From the NCBI GenBank assembly GCA_964432715.1, contig CAYSOW010000001.1, positions 1 through 64,000 on the forward strand: a stretch of DNA of 64,000 bases, given 5' to 3'. The notes beneath the pieces are model-generated. The model saw only the letters and a program-made list of their open reading frames with translations, had not been told where the DNA came from and did no database searches. Position 1 is the stretch's first letter. The number at the start of each line of letters is the position of its first letter. Positions 8,727-17,935 of the stretch are shown here, in pieces. The position numbers were made by a program, and so were the translations under genes. This stretch comes from Phocaeicola_A sp964432715. GTDB lineage: Bacteria; Bacteroidota; Bacteroidia; Bacteroidales; Bacteroidaceae.

Positions 8727-10187
8727 TTATTTCAGTCGTAAGCGACTGCTGCGAGCGGGTTTCTGCGGCTCTGTGGCATTCGCTTTCAGAATAAAGTCGA
8801 CCACCGGTGTCGGGTCGGTCAAACTATGCGGATGGTGATCGCATTTCTTCTTGGTAATCAGGAAGACACGACCGCCCTGCTTCTCGAAACGCTTCTGCCA
8901 TACCTGGAAGTTCTCCTTGAAGGGAACCACCTGATCCGCCAGTCCGCACACCGCCACCACCGGAATCTGATGCAGTGCAATCGAGTCGGTATGCTCGATG
9001 GGGTTGCCGTGGAAGTTGCTCATCTCCTCCTCGCTGAGGCCCCATTCCTGCAGGAAATCGCCCCAAAGCTTCGTCTCCTTGCGCGAAGGCCAGCTCTCGA
9101 TGTTGCACACCGGCGCATCCACGTAGATGCAAGCCACTTTTGAGGGGTTCTGAGAGGCCCAGTTGAGGGCGCAATAACCTCCGCGACTGAACCCTTCGAG
9201 GGTCACTTTCTTGCTCAGTTTATAGTACTTGGTCATCACGCGGTAGAACTCGTTGGCCGCCTGCATTGCCTTCGGACTGCCGTACTGGTGGGTCAGGTCG
9301 TAGTAGACCACGTGGAAACCTTTCTCCACCAAGGCTGAATCTACCGTAGCAAAGGCACCGAAGAAAGCGGGGCGCCAAATCCAGGGGCGGCCTTCGGCCA
9401 CTTTATCGGCGGCGGGAGCTACCACAATGGCCTGTTTGCCGTGGTAATAGAAGGTATACTGCTCAAAGCCCTTCCACGTGCCCTGCTTGCCGGCAAAGCG
9501 TTGCGGCGTGTACAGCTTCGGCTCTTGTCCCGTCAACGTGCGGTAGAGCACCGAAGCGATGCGCCATGCCCCCTCCTCATTGGGGTGCACACAGTCGGGA
9601 AAGTTCTCGGGATGCGGCAGCAACGGTGTGTGCAGGTCGATGACCTCCGTACCCAAATCGGCAGCTACGCGATTGATAATCGGGATAATCTGCTGCACGA
9701 TGGTACTGTCGTTGATGGTCCATTGCACCTTCGTGGGCGGCACGGGGTAGCAAAGGTAGATCTTCGGATGCGAAGCCAGTGCCTGAAAGGTAGAAACCAT
9801 GCTGCGCAAGTCGTGTTCAAACTCCCCGCCATGCTCCGGCCAGTTGATGGTCTTCGTGTCATTTGTACCCAATTTGATGGTTACGATGTCCGGCTCAAAA
9901 TCCTGTGCTTCCTGATACATCTTCTCCTTCATGTAAGGACGGTCGCCGTGGAGTAGGAGTGTGCGTCCGCTGTAACCGAAGTTGCGTACGTCGTATCCCT
10001 TTCCAAGCCACTGTGCCAAGATGCCCGGATAGCTGTCCTGAAACTGATTCTTCACTCCCACGCCCTGCGTGATACTGTTGCCGATGCAGGCCACTTTCAC
10101 CGGTCGTTTCGACTGTGCCGAAACAAGGCCCGCCGATAGTAAGAAGAGGAGCAGCAACACTCCCTTGAGTCCTCCCAAAGTTTTCAT
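8727..10187 (-). CDS. Secreted two-domain esterase: SGNH/GDSL hydrolase fused to an alpha/beta hydrolase
   Basis: This 486-residue protein has a signal peptide (about 1-24, ending SAQS) and two hydrolase domains. The N-terminal domain (about 30-220) is SGNH-type: block I GNSITQG with the nucleophile Ser, block II Gly in NFGYSGRT, block III GTND, and block V DCVHPNEEG with the Asp-x-x-His pair. The C-terminal domain (about 235-475) is an alpha/beta hydrolase with nucleophile elbow GFSRGG and a late candidate histidine in KKKCDHHPHSL. Both triads look complete, so two serine esterase activities on an extracytoplasmic substrate are likely. Such enzymes often remove acetyl or other acyl groups from glycans, but the substrate is not visible here. 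It stands downstream of polA with about 50 bases between. Confidence 0.85.
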   Translation of the reverse strand: MKTLGGLKGVLLLLFLLSAGLVSAQSKRPVKVACIGNSITQGVGVKNQFQDSYPGILAQWLGKGYDVRNFGYSGRTLLLHGDRPYMKEKMYQEAQDFEPDIVTIKLGTNDTKTINWPEHGGEFEHDLRSMVSTFQALASHPKIYLCYPVPPTKVQWTINDSTIVQQIIPIINRVAADLGTEVIDLHTPLLPHPENFPDCVHPNEEGAWRIASVLYRTLTGQEPKLYTPQRFAGKQGTWKGFEQYTFYYHGKQAIVVAPAADKVAEGRPWIWRPAFFGAFATVDSALVEKGFHVVYYDLTHQYGSPKAMQAANEFYRVMTKYYKLSKKVTLEGFSRGGYCALNWASQNPSKVACIYVDAPVCNIESWPSRKETKLWGDFLQEWGLSEEEMSNFHGNPIEHTDSIALHQIPVVAVCGLADQVVPFKENFQVWQKRFEKQGGRVFLITKKKCDHHPHSLTDPTPVVDFILKANATEPQKPARSSRLRLK

Positions 10188-10240
10188 ATAGTATCTTTTA
10201 CTTCATGTAATATTTTTGTTTGTAACAATAGTCTCCTAAA

Positions 10241-13015
10241 TTAGTGCGCTTCGAGCCAGTTCTTGCCCCAGCCACTGTCGGCCACCAAGGGCACACGCAA
10301 GGGGTAGGCACGCTCCATCTCCTCCAGCACGATACGCTCCACGCGCTCCTTCTCGTCGGGATAGACACTGAAGTTCAACTCGTCGTGTACCTGCAGAATC
10401 ATCTTCGAGCGGATGCCCTCCTCGCGGAAGCGGCGGTAGATTTGTACCATCGCCACCTTAATAATATCGGCGGCGCTACCCTGTATCGGGGCGTTGATGG
10501 CATTTCGTTCGGCATATCCGCGCACCACGGCATTGCCCGAGTTGATGTCCGGCAAGAAACGTTTGCGCTTAAAGAGCGTTTCGATGTAACCCCGCTCCTT
10601 CGCCACTTGAATGCTCTTTTCCATGTATTTCTTCACGTCCGGGTAGGTGGCGAAGTAACCGTCGATGAGCTCCGCGGCCTCCTTGCGACTCACCTCCATG
10701 CGCTCTGCCAAGCCGAACACCGAGATGCCGTAGATGATACCGAAGTTGGCGGTCTTTGCCTTGCTGCGCTCCTCGCGCGTCACCTCCGAAATCTCCTTCT
10801 TAAATACCTTTGCGGCAGTGGCAGCGTGCACGTCGTAGCCCGAGCGGAACGCTTCCATCATGTTGGCATCCTCACTCAAGTGCGCCATGATGCGCAGCTC
10901 GATTTGCGAGTAGTCGGCTGAGAAGAACTCGCACCCTTCCTCTGCCACAAACGCCTTTCGAATCTCCTTGCCATCCTCGTTGCGCACCGGGATGTTCTGC
11001 AGGTTCGGATTGCTCGAACTGAGTCGTCCGGTGGCGGTAATGGCCTGGTTGAACGAGGTGTGAATCTTGTGCGTACGCGGATTAATCAGTGCCGGCAGCG
11101 CATCGATATAGGTGCCCAGCAACTTCTTCAGTCCGCGGTAATCCAGAATCTTGCCCACAATCTCATGCTTGTGGCGCAACCCCTCCAGCACCTCCTCAGA
11201 GGTGATATATTGTCCTTTTCCTTTCGTCTTCTTAGCCTTCTCCGAGAGCTTCAGTTTATCAAAGAGCACCTCGCCCACCTGCTTGGGCGACGAGATGTTG
11301 AACGGCTCCCCGGCCAGTGCGTAAATCTCCTCTTCCAGTTGCTGCATGCGTTGCGTAAATAGGAGAGAGGTCTGCTTGAGCGATTCCGTGTCCAGCGTTA
11401 CTCCGTTCCACTCCATCTCCGCCAACACCGGCACGAGTGGCATCTCCATTTCGTAGAAGAGCGACTCGCAATCGTTTTTGCGAATCTCCTGCTCCAGCAC
11501 GTTCTTCAGTTTCAGCGTCACGTCCGCATCCTCGCAGGCATACTCATACACCTCCGTCGGCGACAAGTCGCGCATGTTCTTCTGCTTCTTTCCCTTCGGA
11601 CCGATCAGCTCCTCAATCTTCACCGTCTCATACTTCAGGTAAATCTCCGCCAGATAGTCCATGCCGTGATGCAACTCCGGCTGCAACACATAGTGGGCAA
11701 TCATGGTGTCGAACATCGGACCGGCCAGCTGCACGCCATAGTGACGAAGCACCAGCAAATCATACTTGATGTTCTGTCCCACCTTCAGCACCTCCTCCTT
11801 TTCAAAAATAGGACGGAAGCGGTCGACCAATGCCTGCGCCTGTTGCGGGTCGGCGGGCACCGGCACATAGTAGGCCTCATTTTCCAGCACACTGAAGCTC
11901 ATACCCACCAGCTCCGCCTCCATGGCAGTTGCCGAAGTGGTCTCCGTGTCTAGACTGATGATTTTTGCGGGCGCCAAAATTCGCAATAATTGCTCGATAT
12001 CTTCTTCACTCTCAACGAGATGATACTTGTGACGCACCGTTTTTAAGCTCGCGAGAATCGAATATTTTTCTTCTTCCGTCCCCTCGTCCGCAAATAAGTC
12101 AGGGAAAAGCGGGTTGGAATTCGCCTTCGGCGCTGCTACCTTTTTCTCCGTCTTCAGCACCCGGTCGGCCAGGTTCTTGAACTCCAGTTCATCGAAGAGA
12201 CGTCTGATCTCCTCCTCGTTGGGAGCCTCCTTCCGGAGCTGATCCATATTGAGCTCGATGGGCACATCCGTCTTGATGGTAGCCAGGAACTTCGAGAACT
12301 GAATCTGTTCGCGGTTCGTCTCCACCTTCGTCTTCAGCGCCCCCTTCAGCTGGTCGCTATGTTCCAGGAGACCCTCGATGCTACCAAACTGCGCCACCAA
12401 TTTCTGCGCCGTCTTCTCGCCGACCCCCGGGCAGCCCGGAATGTTGTCCACAGCATCTCCCATCAATCCCAACATATCAATCACCTGCAAAGGCGATTCA
12501 ATCTGGAACTTCGCCTTCACCTCCTCGACACCCATCACCTCGAATCCCTTGTCGCCGTGTTTGGGACGGTAGATAAAGACCCGCTCGCCCACCAACTGAC
12601 CGTAGTCCTTGTCGGGCGTCATCATATAGGTTGTAATGCCTTGTTTCCCCGCCTGCGTGGCCAGCGTACCAATCACGTCGTCCGCCTCATAGCCCGGAAT
12701 CTCCAGGATGGGAATGTTATAGGCACGGATAATCTCCTTAATAATAGGTACGGAGCGCTTGATATCCTCCGGAGTCGACTCCCGTTGCGCCTTGTAAGCC
12801 TCGAAAGCCTCGTGGCGGAAAGTCGGTCCGGCGGGGTCGAACGCCACACCGATATGGGTAGGTTGCTCCTCGCGCAGCAGCTCCTCCAGCGTGTTGACAA
12901 AGCCGAAGATTGCCGATGTGTTCACCCCCTTCGAGTTGATGCGAGGGTTCTTGATAAAGGCATAATAGGCCCGATAAATCAGGGCATAAGCATCCAGTAG
13001 AAAGAGTTTTTCCAT
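10241..13015 (-). CDS. polA: DNA polymerase I
   Basis: Pol I fills repair gaps and removes RNA primers. The 924-residue protein has all three domains. The 5'-nuclease begins MEKLFLLDAYALIYRAYYAF and includes ADDVIGTLA and a helix-hairpin-helix near CPGVGEKTAQ. The 3'-5' exonuclease retains Exo I SLDTETT, Exo II GQNIKYDLL and Exo III YACEDADVT, so proofreading should be intact. The polymerase domain has motif A DYSQIELRIMAHL, motif B KTANFGIIYG and motif C QVHDELNFSV. The length is normal for the family. It is divergent from the polyprenyl synthase gene, and the intergenic region is about 90 bases. Confidence 0.98.
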   Translation of the reverse strand: MEKLFLLDAYALIYRAYYAFIKNPRINSKGVNTSAIFGFVNTLEELLREEQPTHIGVAFDPAGPTFRHEAFEAYKAQRESTPEDIKRSVPIIKEIIRAYNIPILEIPGYEADDVIGTLATQAGKQGITTYMMTPDKDYGQLVGERVFIYRPKHGDKGFEVMGVEEVKAKFQIESPLQVIDMLGLMGDAVDNIPGCPGVGEKTAQKLVAQFGSIEGLLEHSDQLKGALKTKVETNREQIQFSKFLATIKTDVPIELNMDQLRKEAPNEEEIRRLFDELEFKNLADRVLKTEKKVAAPKANSNPLFPDLFADEGTEEEKYSILASLKTVRHKYHLVESEEDIEQLLRILAPAKIISLDTETTSATAMEAELVGMSFSVLENEAYYVPVPADPQQAQALVDRFRPIFEKEEVLKVGQNIKYDLLVLRHYGVQLAGPMFDTMIAHYVLQPELHHGMDYLAEIYLKYETVKIEELIGPKGKKQKNMRDLSPTEVYEYACEDADVTLKLKNVLEQEIRKNDCESLFYEMEMPLVPVLAEMEWNGVTLDTESLKQTSLLFTQRMQQLEEEIYALAGEPFNISSPKQVGEVLFDKLKLSEKAKKTKGKGQYITSEEVLEGLRHKHEIVGKILDYRGLKKLLGTYIDALPALINPRTHKIHTSFNQAITATGRLSSSNPNLQNIPVRNEDGKEIRKAFVAEEGCEFFSADYSQIELRIMAHLSEDANMMEAFRSGYDVHAATAAKVFKKEISEVTREERSKAKTANFGIIYGISVFGLAERMEVSRKEAAELIDGYFATYPDVKKYMEKSIQVAKERGYIETLFKRKRFLPDINSGNAVVRGYAERNAINAPIQGSAADIIKVAMVQIYRRFREEGIRSKMILQVHDELNFSVYPDEKERVERIVLEEMERAYPLRVPLVADSGWGKNWLEAH

Positions 13016-13076
13016 ATTGAATCTTAAAAATTATTGGTAAAAGTACGAAAAAATATGCACTTATCCGTTTTATTAT

Positions 13077-13084
13077 TACTTTTG
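13077..13084 (+). promoter_or_regulatory. Possible -7 element for the polyprenyl synthase gene
   Basis: TACTTTTG matches TAnnTTTG and lies 18 bases upstream of the ATG at 13103. This argues against the longer TTG-initiated reading from 13088, which would leave almost no leader. Confidence 0.45.
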
Positions 13085-13102
13085 TGATTGAAATTCTTAC
13101 GT

Positions 13103-14071
13103 ATGAATCAACTAGAGATAATAAAACAACCTATTCTAGACGAGCTGAAGGAGCTGCATGTCGTTATGGATCAGGCATTTGATGCCTCCAATCCGCTCTT
13201 GTCCGCTGTGCTTGACTATATCAAAAAGCGCAGGGGTAAGATGATGCGCCCTGTTCTTATGTTGCTGATTGCCAAATCATTCGGTCCTGTACAGCGTGGC
13301 ACTTATCTGGCTGCCAGTACGCTGGAGCTGTTGCATAATGCCAGTTTGGTGCATGATGATGTGGTGGACGAGAGTGATGAACGCAGAGGACAGCCCTCCG
13401 TGAAAGCCATCTATAATAATAAGGTGTCCATCCTTGTGGGCGACTATCTGGTGGCGGTGGCCTTGCAGCAGTCGATCCCGGTGCCCGGTGTCGTGGAGAC
13501 GCTGGCACAACTTTCGCGCGACCTTTCCGAAGGCGAGATTCTGCAGCTGATGAACATCAGCAAGGAGGAACTAACGGAGGAGAGCTATATGGAGGTGATC
13601 CGCAAAAAGACGGCAGAACTCTTTGCCGCTTGTGCTCGTTTGGCAGCTTCCACTGCCGGTGCCTCTGCCGAGGAGGTCGAGAAGTTCCGCCGGTTCGGCG
13701 AGAAGTTGGGCATCTGTTTCCAGATTAAAGACGATATTTTCGACTACTATCACGACGAACGTATCGGTAAACCTACCGGTAACGACTTGCGCGAAGGAAA
13801 GATTACGCTGCCGCTTTTGCACGTTTTGCTGACGGAACACAACGAGCAGGCGTGGGCTTTGGTGCCGAAGGTGAAGGCACAGTTGGCAACTTCCGAGGAG
13901 ATTGAGTGGCTCATTGCTTATGCGAAAGAGCGTGGGGGTATCACTTATGCCGAGGAGGTGATGGCACGTTTCCGTGCAGAAGCACTCGCGTTGCTTTCCG
14001 GCATCCGGGACGAAGCGGTTCGACGTGCCTTGGAAACTTTCCTGACTTACGTCATCGAACGAGAAAAATAA
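13103..14071 (+). CDS. Trans-isoprenyl diphosphate synthase (polyprenyl synthetase)
   Basis: The enzyme condenses isopentenyl diphosphate onto an allylic diphosphate to make a long-chain prenyl tail, probably for menaquinone. The 322-residue form starts MNQLEIIKQPILDELKEL. It has the first aspartate-rich motif in LVHDDVVDESDERRG and the second in KDDIFDYYHDE, both metal/diphosphate-binding signatures. The reading can be extended five codons to a TTG at 13088, but the ATG is preferred because the -7 box lies at 13077-13084. Product chain length cannot be read from sequence alone; octaprenyl (IspB-like) or heptaprenyl synthase are the likely choices. A strong terminator follows. Confidence 0.92.
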   Translation: MNQLEIIKQPILDELKELHVVMDQAFDASNPLLSAVLDYIKKRRGKMMRPVLMLLIAKSFGPVQRGTYLAASTLELLHNASLVHDDVVDESDERRGQPSVKAIYNNKVSILVGDYLVAVALQQSIPVPGVVETLAQLSRDLSEGEILQLMNISKEELTEESYMEVIRKKTAELFAACARLAASTAGASAEEVEKFRRFGEKLGICFQIKDDIFDYYHDERIGKPTGNDLREGKITLPLLHVLLTEHNEQAWALVPKVKAQLATSEEIEWLIAYAKERGGITYAEEVMARFRAEALALLSGIRDEAVRRALETFLTYVIEREK

Positions 14072-14090
14072 GATGAAAAATAAGATACAA

Positions 14091-14124
14091 AAAATCCACC
14101 CCGATGAGGAGGTGGATTTTTTTT
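14091..14124 (+). terminator. Rho-independent terminator after the prenyl synthase gene
   Basis: Perfect 10-bp stem AAAATCCACC/GGTGGATTTT (14091-14100 and 14111-14120) with a 10-base loop and a run of T. It can also serve the convergent deoC transcript, since the minus strand has T on the other side. Confidence 0.9.
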
Positions 14125-14155
14125 GTAGTTACTAAGCAGTAGGGTAGGGGAGTGT

Positions 14156-15067
14156 TTAGAAGAACTTCGTCTCCTTACCCAGAATCTCACTCAAGATTAA
14201 GTTGGCCAAGCGACTCGTACCCAAACGGAACGACTCGTTGCTCAACCACTCTTCGCCCAACACCTCTTTCACGATGGTGTAGTACACCAATGCATCATGC
14301 ACACAGTTGATACCACCGGCGGGTTTGAAGCCCACCTTGCGACCGGTCTGCGCATAATACTCTTTGATGGCCTCGCACATCACGTAAGCAGCCTCCGGAG
14401 TAGCCGCCGGTTCCATCTTTCCGGTGGACGTTTTGATGAAGTCGGCACCCGAATACATCGATAAAATCGATGCTTTTTTGATGTTTGACGCACTCTTCAA
14501 CGCACCTGTTTCCAAGATTACTTTCAGGTGTTTCTCGCCGCACACAGCTTTCAATTCCTCGATTTCATCGCACATTCCTTCGTAGTCACCGCTCAAGAAC
14601 TTACCTACAGAGATTACGATATCAATCTCTGTAGCACCCTCATGCAGTGCCATGGCCGTCTCTGCCACTTTCACCTCCGTATAGGTTTGTGAAGAGGGGA
14701 AACCGCCCGATACACAAGCAACGCCCACTTCCTCTACCTCGAGCGACTGGCTCACGATGCTGGAAAAGTTCGGATAAACACAGATTGCTGCCACGTTCTT
14801 CAGGTCGGGGAACTGGTCTTCGAAATCATTCACACGCTCCGTGAATTTCAAGACGCTCTCCTCGCTGTCAGTCGTCTTCAGCGTTGTCAAGTCGATACAG
14901 TTGAAGAGGAATTTCTTCACCTCCAACGTATTGTTTGCTTCCACTTTCTCCTCGATGAGACGGGCAACTTTCGCCTTCACCGCCTCGTCGTCCAACTGGG
15001 TGTTGTACTTCTTCAAAGCCTCCTCGTATTTGCTTTCGGTGGCTTTCACGTTTTGATTTTCCATCAT
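14156..15067 (-). CDS. deoC: Deoxyribose-phosphate aldolase
   Basis: DeoC cleaves 2-deoxyribose-5-phosphate to glyceraldehyde-3-phosphate and acetaldehyde in deoxynucleoside salvage. The 303-residue protein has the Schiff-base lysine motif FIKTSTGK and the second lysine motif GFKPAGGIN, as in class I DERA enzymes. The N-terminal about 45 residues are longer than in the E. coli enzyme, a feature of the Bacteroides form. Two ATGs in a row occur at the start (15067 and 15064). It is the last gene of the mnmG-to-deoC run on the minus strand, 74 bases after mazG. Confidence 0.95.
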   Translation of the reverse strand: MMENQNVKATESKYEEALKKYNTQLDDEAVKAKVARLIEEKVEANNTLEVKKFLFNCIDLTTLKTTDSEESVLKFTERVNDFEDQFPDLKNVAAICVYPNFSSIVSQSLEVEEVGVACVSGGFPSSQTYTEVKVAETAMALHEGATEIDIVISVGKFLSGDYEGMCDEIEELKAVCGEKHLKVILETGALKSASNIKKASILSMYSGADFIKTSTGKMEPAATPEAAYVMCEAIKEYYAQTGRKVGFKPAGGINCVHDALVYYTIVKEVLGEEWLSNESFRLGTSRLANLILSEILGKETKFF

Positions 15068-15141
15068 GTTATATGTTTATTGAATTATTTGTGATTCGCT
15101 AAAAAGTACCGATGAAATCGACCTTTTTGTGTCCCGTGGAA

Positions 15142-15468
15142 CTAATCCTTCAGCTTCGGGTTATTCAGGTGGCGCTCCTTGTCGCGCTGCGTCTTCTTCT
15201 CCAGATTCTTCCGGAACGCCTCGGTCAAGTCCACGCCCGTCTGGTTGGCCAGACAGAGCAGCACCCAGAGCACATCCGCCATTTCATCGCCTAAATCGTG
15301 CTTCTCTCCCTCCTTAAACGACTGGTCGCCGTAGGTGCGCGCCATGATGCGTGCCAGTTCGCCCACCTCTTCCGTGAGCACCGCCATATTGGTCAGCTCA
15401 CTGAAGTAGCGAACTCCGTAGGTCTTGATCCATTGATCCACCGTCTTCTGTGCCTCTTCCAGTGTCAT
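15142..15468 (-). CDS. MazG-type nucleotide pyrophosphohydrolase
   Basis: This small all-alpha NTP pyrophosphohydrolase has 108 residues. The metal-binding motifs are visible as EEVGELARI and the later GDEMADVLWVL (the ExxE...ExxD pattern of the MazG/dUTPase superfamily). It probably hydrolyses non-canonical or excess nucleoside triphosphates; the exact substrate cannot be told. The start is one base after the dtd stop, so the two are almost certainly co-translated. A house-cleaning role fits its neighbours dtd and uvrC. Confidence 0.9.
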   Translation of the reverse strand: MTLEEAQKTVDQWIKTYGVRYFSELTNMAVLTEEVGELARIMARTYGDQSFKEGEKHDLGDEMADVLWVLLCLANQTGVDLTEAFRKNLEKKTQRDKERHLNNPKLKD

Positions 15469-15469
15469 A

Positions 15470-15922
15470 TTATTCCTTATTTTGCGTGTCCATACAGATG
15501 GTCACCGGTCCGTTGTTCAGTAATTCCACCTTCATATCCGCTCCAAATTCGCCCGTTTCCACCGGTTTCCCCAGTCCCTCGCTCAGCTGTGCGCAGAACT
15601 TCTCATAGAGTGGAATTGCCACCTCATGCTTCGCTGCGCGGATGTACGAGGGGCGATTGCCTTTCTTGGTGGAGGCATGCAGGGTGAACTGACTCACCAC
15701 CAGAATCTCTCCGCCCACCTCCAGGATGGAACGGTTCATTACCCCGTTTTCATCGTCGAAAATGCGCAAACCCAATATCTTTTTGCAGAGCCAATCCACA
15801 TCGGCTTCGGTGTCGATATGCTCGATGCCCACCAGAATCATAAAGCCCTCTTGGATGGCTCCCTTCACTTTCCCGTCGATGGTGACGGAGGCGTGACTCA
15901 CACGCTGTACCACAACTCTCAT
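15470..15922 (-). CDS. dtd: D-aminoacyl-tRNA deacylase
   Basis: Dtd hydrolyses D-amino acids mischarged on tRNA. The 150-residue protein starts MRVVVQRVSHASVTIDGKV and shows both active-site signatures, SQFTLHAST (Thr nucleophile region) and the cross-subunit Gly-cisPro motif in NNGPVTICMDT. Its length is standard. It sits between uvrC (55 bases upstream) and mazG (1 base downstream) in a minus-strand operon. Confidence 0.97.
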   Translation of the reverse strand: MRVVVQRVSHASVTIDGKVKGAIQEGFMILVGIEHIDTEADVDWLCKKILGLRIFDDENGVMNRSILEVGGEILVVSQFTLHASTKKGNRPSYIRAAKHEVAIPLYEKFCAQLSEGLGKPVETGEFGADMKVELLNNGPVTICMDTQNKE

Positions 15923-15947
15923 ACTTGTTTCTTTCTAAATAGGTAGA

Positions 15948-15955
15948 CAAATATA
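15948..15955 (-). promoter_or_regulatory. Possible internal -7 element ahead of dtd
   Basis: The minus strand reads TATATTTG, 26 bases upstream of the dtd ATG and in the uvrC-dtd gap. It may give uvrC-independent transcription of dtd-mazG-deoC. Confidence 0.4.
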
Positions 15956-15977
15956 CAAATTTTTGCCGAATCCAACG

Positions 15978-17837
15978 CTACTTTTCTCGATTATCTTCGT
16001 GCTTTTGTGCGTTGAAATAGTCGCCCAGCAACTTCGCCTTGGCCGGTCCAACGACAGCCTCCAGCTGTTCCAAGGGGGCCTCCTTGATACGCTTCACACT
16101 CTTGAATTGCTTCAGCAGTTCCGTCTTTGTCTTTTCACCGATGCCCTTGATGCTATCCAGTTCCGATGCAGTCTGACGCTTGCTTCGCTTGTCGCGGTGG
16201 AAGGTAATGGCGTAGCGGTGCACCTCGTCCTGTATGCGTTCCAGCAGATGGAAGAGTGGGGTGCCTTGCTTGATGCCGATGGTAAGCGGCGGGTTACCGA
16301 AAAGCAACTCCGAAGTGCGGTGACGGTTGTCCTTGGCCAGTCCCGCGATAGGAATTTGCAGGTGCAGTTCGTCCTCAATCACCTCGCGAACCACCTCCAT
16401 TTGTCCCTTTCCACCGTCGGTAATCAGCAAATCGGGCAGGGGAGATTGCTCCTCTATGGCACGCTGGTAACGGCGTCTCACCACCTCCTTCATGGAGGCG
16501 TAATCATCCGGTCCCACCACCGTGCGAATATTAAACTTGCGGTAATCCTTCTTCGACGGTTTGCCCATCTTGAAGACCACACAACCCGCTACAGCATCCG
16601 TACCGCTGATGTTCGAGTTATCGAAACACTCGATGTGTGCCGGCATCCGTTCCAACTTCAGCTGTTGCTGAATCTCCTTCAGCAATCGCACACTCTTCTG
16701 CTCCGGATTGAGTTTGTCCGCCTGCTTCAGTCGGTCCACCTTATACTGCTTCACATTGAGGATCGAAAGCTCCAGCAACTTCTTCTTCTCGCCCTTCTGC
16801 GGGATGGTGAAAGTGACGTTATTCAATTCCAGATCCAGCTCGAAAGGCACGATGATTTCGCGCGACTGACTGCCGTATCGCTCTCTCATCTCGGCGATAC
16901 CCAACGCCAGTAACTCCTCCTGCGTCTCGTTCATGCGCACCTTATATTCAAAGGTGAACGCCTGATTGATGCAACCGTTGGTGATATGCAGGTAGTTGAT
17001 GTAGGCCGAAGTCTCCTCCATTTCGATGGAAAAAACATCAATGTTGTGCAATACGGAGCTGACCACCTCACTCTTGGCACGATAATTCTCGATGAGTTCG
17101 TACTTTTTCTTGATAATTTGTGCCTCCTCAAAACGCATCTCCGCTGCCAAAGCCTGCATCTCCTCCAGCATCCGTTTGGTGATTTCCTGGGTATTCCCTT
17201 TCAATATCTCCTTGATTTCACCGATGTTTTTCATGTACTCCTCGTGGGTTTGCAAGCCTATACAGGGGGCTTTGCAGTTCTTGATGTGATACTCCAGACA
17301 ACTCTTAAACTTCCCGTTGCGGATGTTCTCGGGGGTCAGTGCCAACTGGCAAGTGCGCAGTGGATAGAGCTTCTTAATCAAATCCAGCAGGGCGTACATG
17401 GATGGTAAATGGCTATAGGGACCGTAGTAGGTGGAACCGTTGCGCACGATGCGTCGCGTCTTCAATACACGTGGAAAGTACTCGTTGGTGACGCAGATGG
17501 AAGGGTAGGTCTTGTCGTCTTTCAACAAGACATTGTAGCGCGGCTTGTATTTCTTGATCAGGTTATTCTCCAACAGCAACGCATCCTCTTCGGTCTTCAC
17601 CACGATGTAACGAATGTCGGCAATCTTGCTCACCAGTACCCGTGTCTTGCCCGGTCCATGCTCCTTACTAAAATAGGAGTAGACACGTCGCTTCAGGTTC
17701 TTGGCTTTTCCCACATAGATAATGGTGCCCTCTGTGTCCAGGTACTGATAGATGCCCGGACTGTCGGGCAGGTTGGAAACAATGCCCTTGAGGTATTCGT
17801 TTCTTGAAGCCTCGTTGTTCGTTGTTTGATCGTTCAT
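15978..17837 (-). CDS. uvrC: Excinuclease ABC subunit C
   Basis: UvrC makes the dual incisions around UvrAB-marked lesions in nucleotide excision repair. The 619-residue protein carries an N-terminal GIY-YIG nuclease (SPGIYQYLDTEGTIIYVGKA; about 25-105), a Cys-rich patch (CQLALTPENI to KNCKAPCIG, about 160-190), a UVR motif (MLEEMQALAAEMRFEEAQ, about 210), the RNase H-like 5' incision domain (ECFDNSNISGTDAVAG, LLITDGGKGQ) and C-terminal helix-hairpin-helix motifs (SIKGIGEKTKTELL). All catalytic elements are present. It follows apt in the operon, with a hairpin in the 98-base gap. Confidence 0.98.
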   Translation of the reverse strand: MNDQTTNNEASRNEYLKGIVSNLPDSPGIYQYLDTEGTIIYVGKAKNLKRRVYSYFSKEHGPGKTRVLVSKIADIRYIVVKTEEDALLLENNLIKKYKPRYNVLLKDDKTYPSICVTNEYFPRVLKTRRIVRNGSTYYGPYSHLPSMYALLDLIKKLYPLRTCQLALTPENIRNGKFKSCLEYHIKNCKAPCIGLQTHEEYMKNIGEIKEILKGNTQEITKRMLEEMQALAAEMRFEEAQIIKKKYELIENYRAKSEVVSSVLHNIDVFSIEMEETSAYINYLHITNGCINQAFTFEYKVRMNETQEELLALGIAEMRERYGSQSREIIVPFELDLELNNVTFTIPQKGEKKKLLELSILNVKQYKVDRLKQADKLNPEQKSVRLLKEIQQQLKLERMPAHIECFDNSNISGTDAVAGCVVFKMGKPSKKDYRKFNIRTVVGPDDYASMKEVVRRRYQRAIEEQSPLPDLLITDGGKGQMEVVREVIEDELHLQIPIAGLAKDNRHRTSELLFGNPPLTIGIKQGTPLFHLLERIQDEVHRYAITFHRDKRSKRQTASELDSIKGIGEKTKTELLKQFKSVKRIKEAPLEQLEAVVGPAKAKLLGDYFNAQKHEDNREK

Positions 17838-17877
17838 AGCTTGATGATTTGCTGTCAGATGATTGCTTTAAAAGGAC

Positions 17878-17918
17878 GAAAAGAGATGAAGGACACCGTG
17901 TGCCTCCCTCTCTTCTCG
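17878..17918 (-). terminator. Imperfect hairpin between apt and uvrC
   Basis: The arms CGAAAAGAGATGAAGGACAC (17878-17897) and 17900-17918 pair imperfectly with several G-T wobbles and mismatches. It could be a weak terminator, attenuator or processing site that uncouples uvrC from mnmG-apt; no good T-run follows on the minus strand. Confidence 0.3.
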
Positions 17919-17935
17919 ATTATTTTCTATTCTTT

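Noticed and set aside
9300..9325. CACGTG-containing sequences within coding regions (for example 9309-9314, 37157-37162)
   Set aside because: They lack the outer GTT/AAC parts of parS and are inside conserved genes.
13088..13102. TTG start of the prenyl synthase
   Set aside because: It would place the start only four bases after the -7 box; the ATG at 13103 is preferred.
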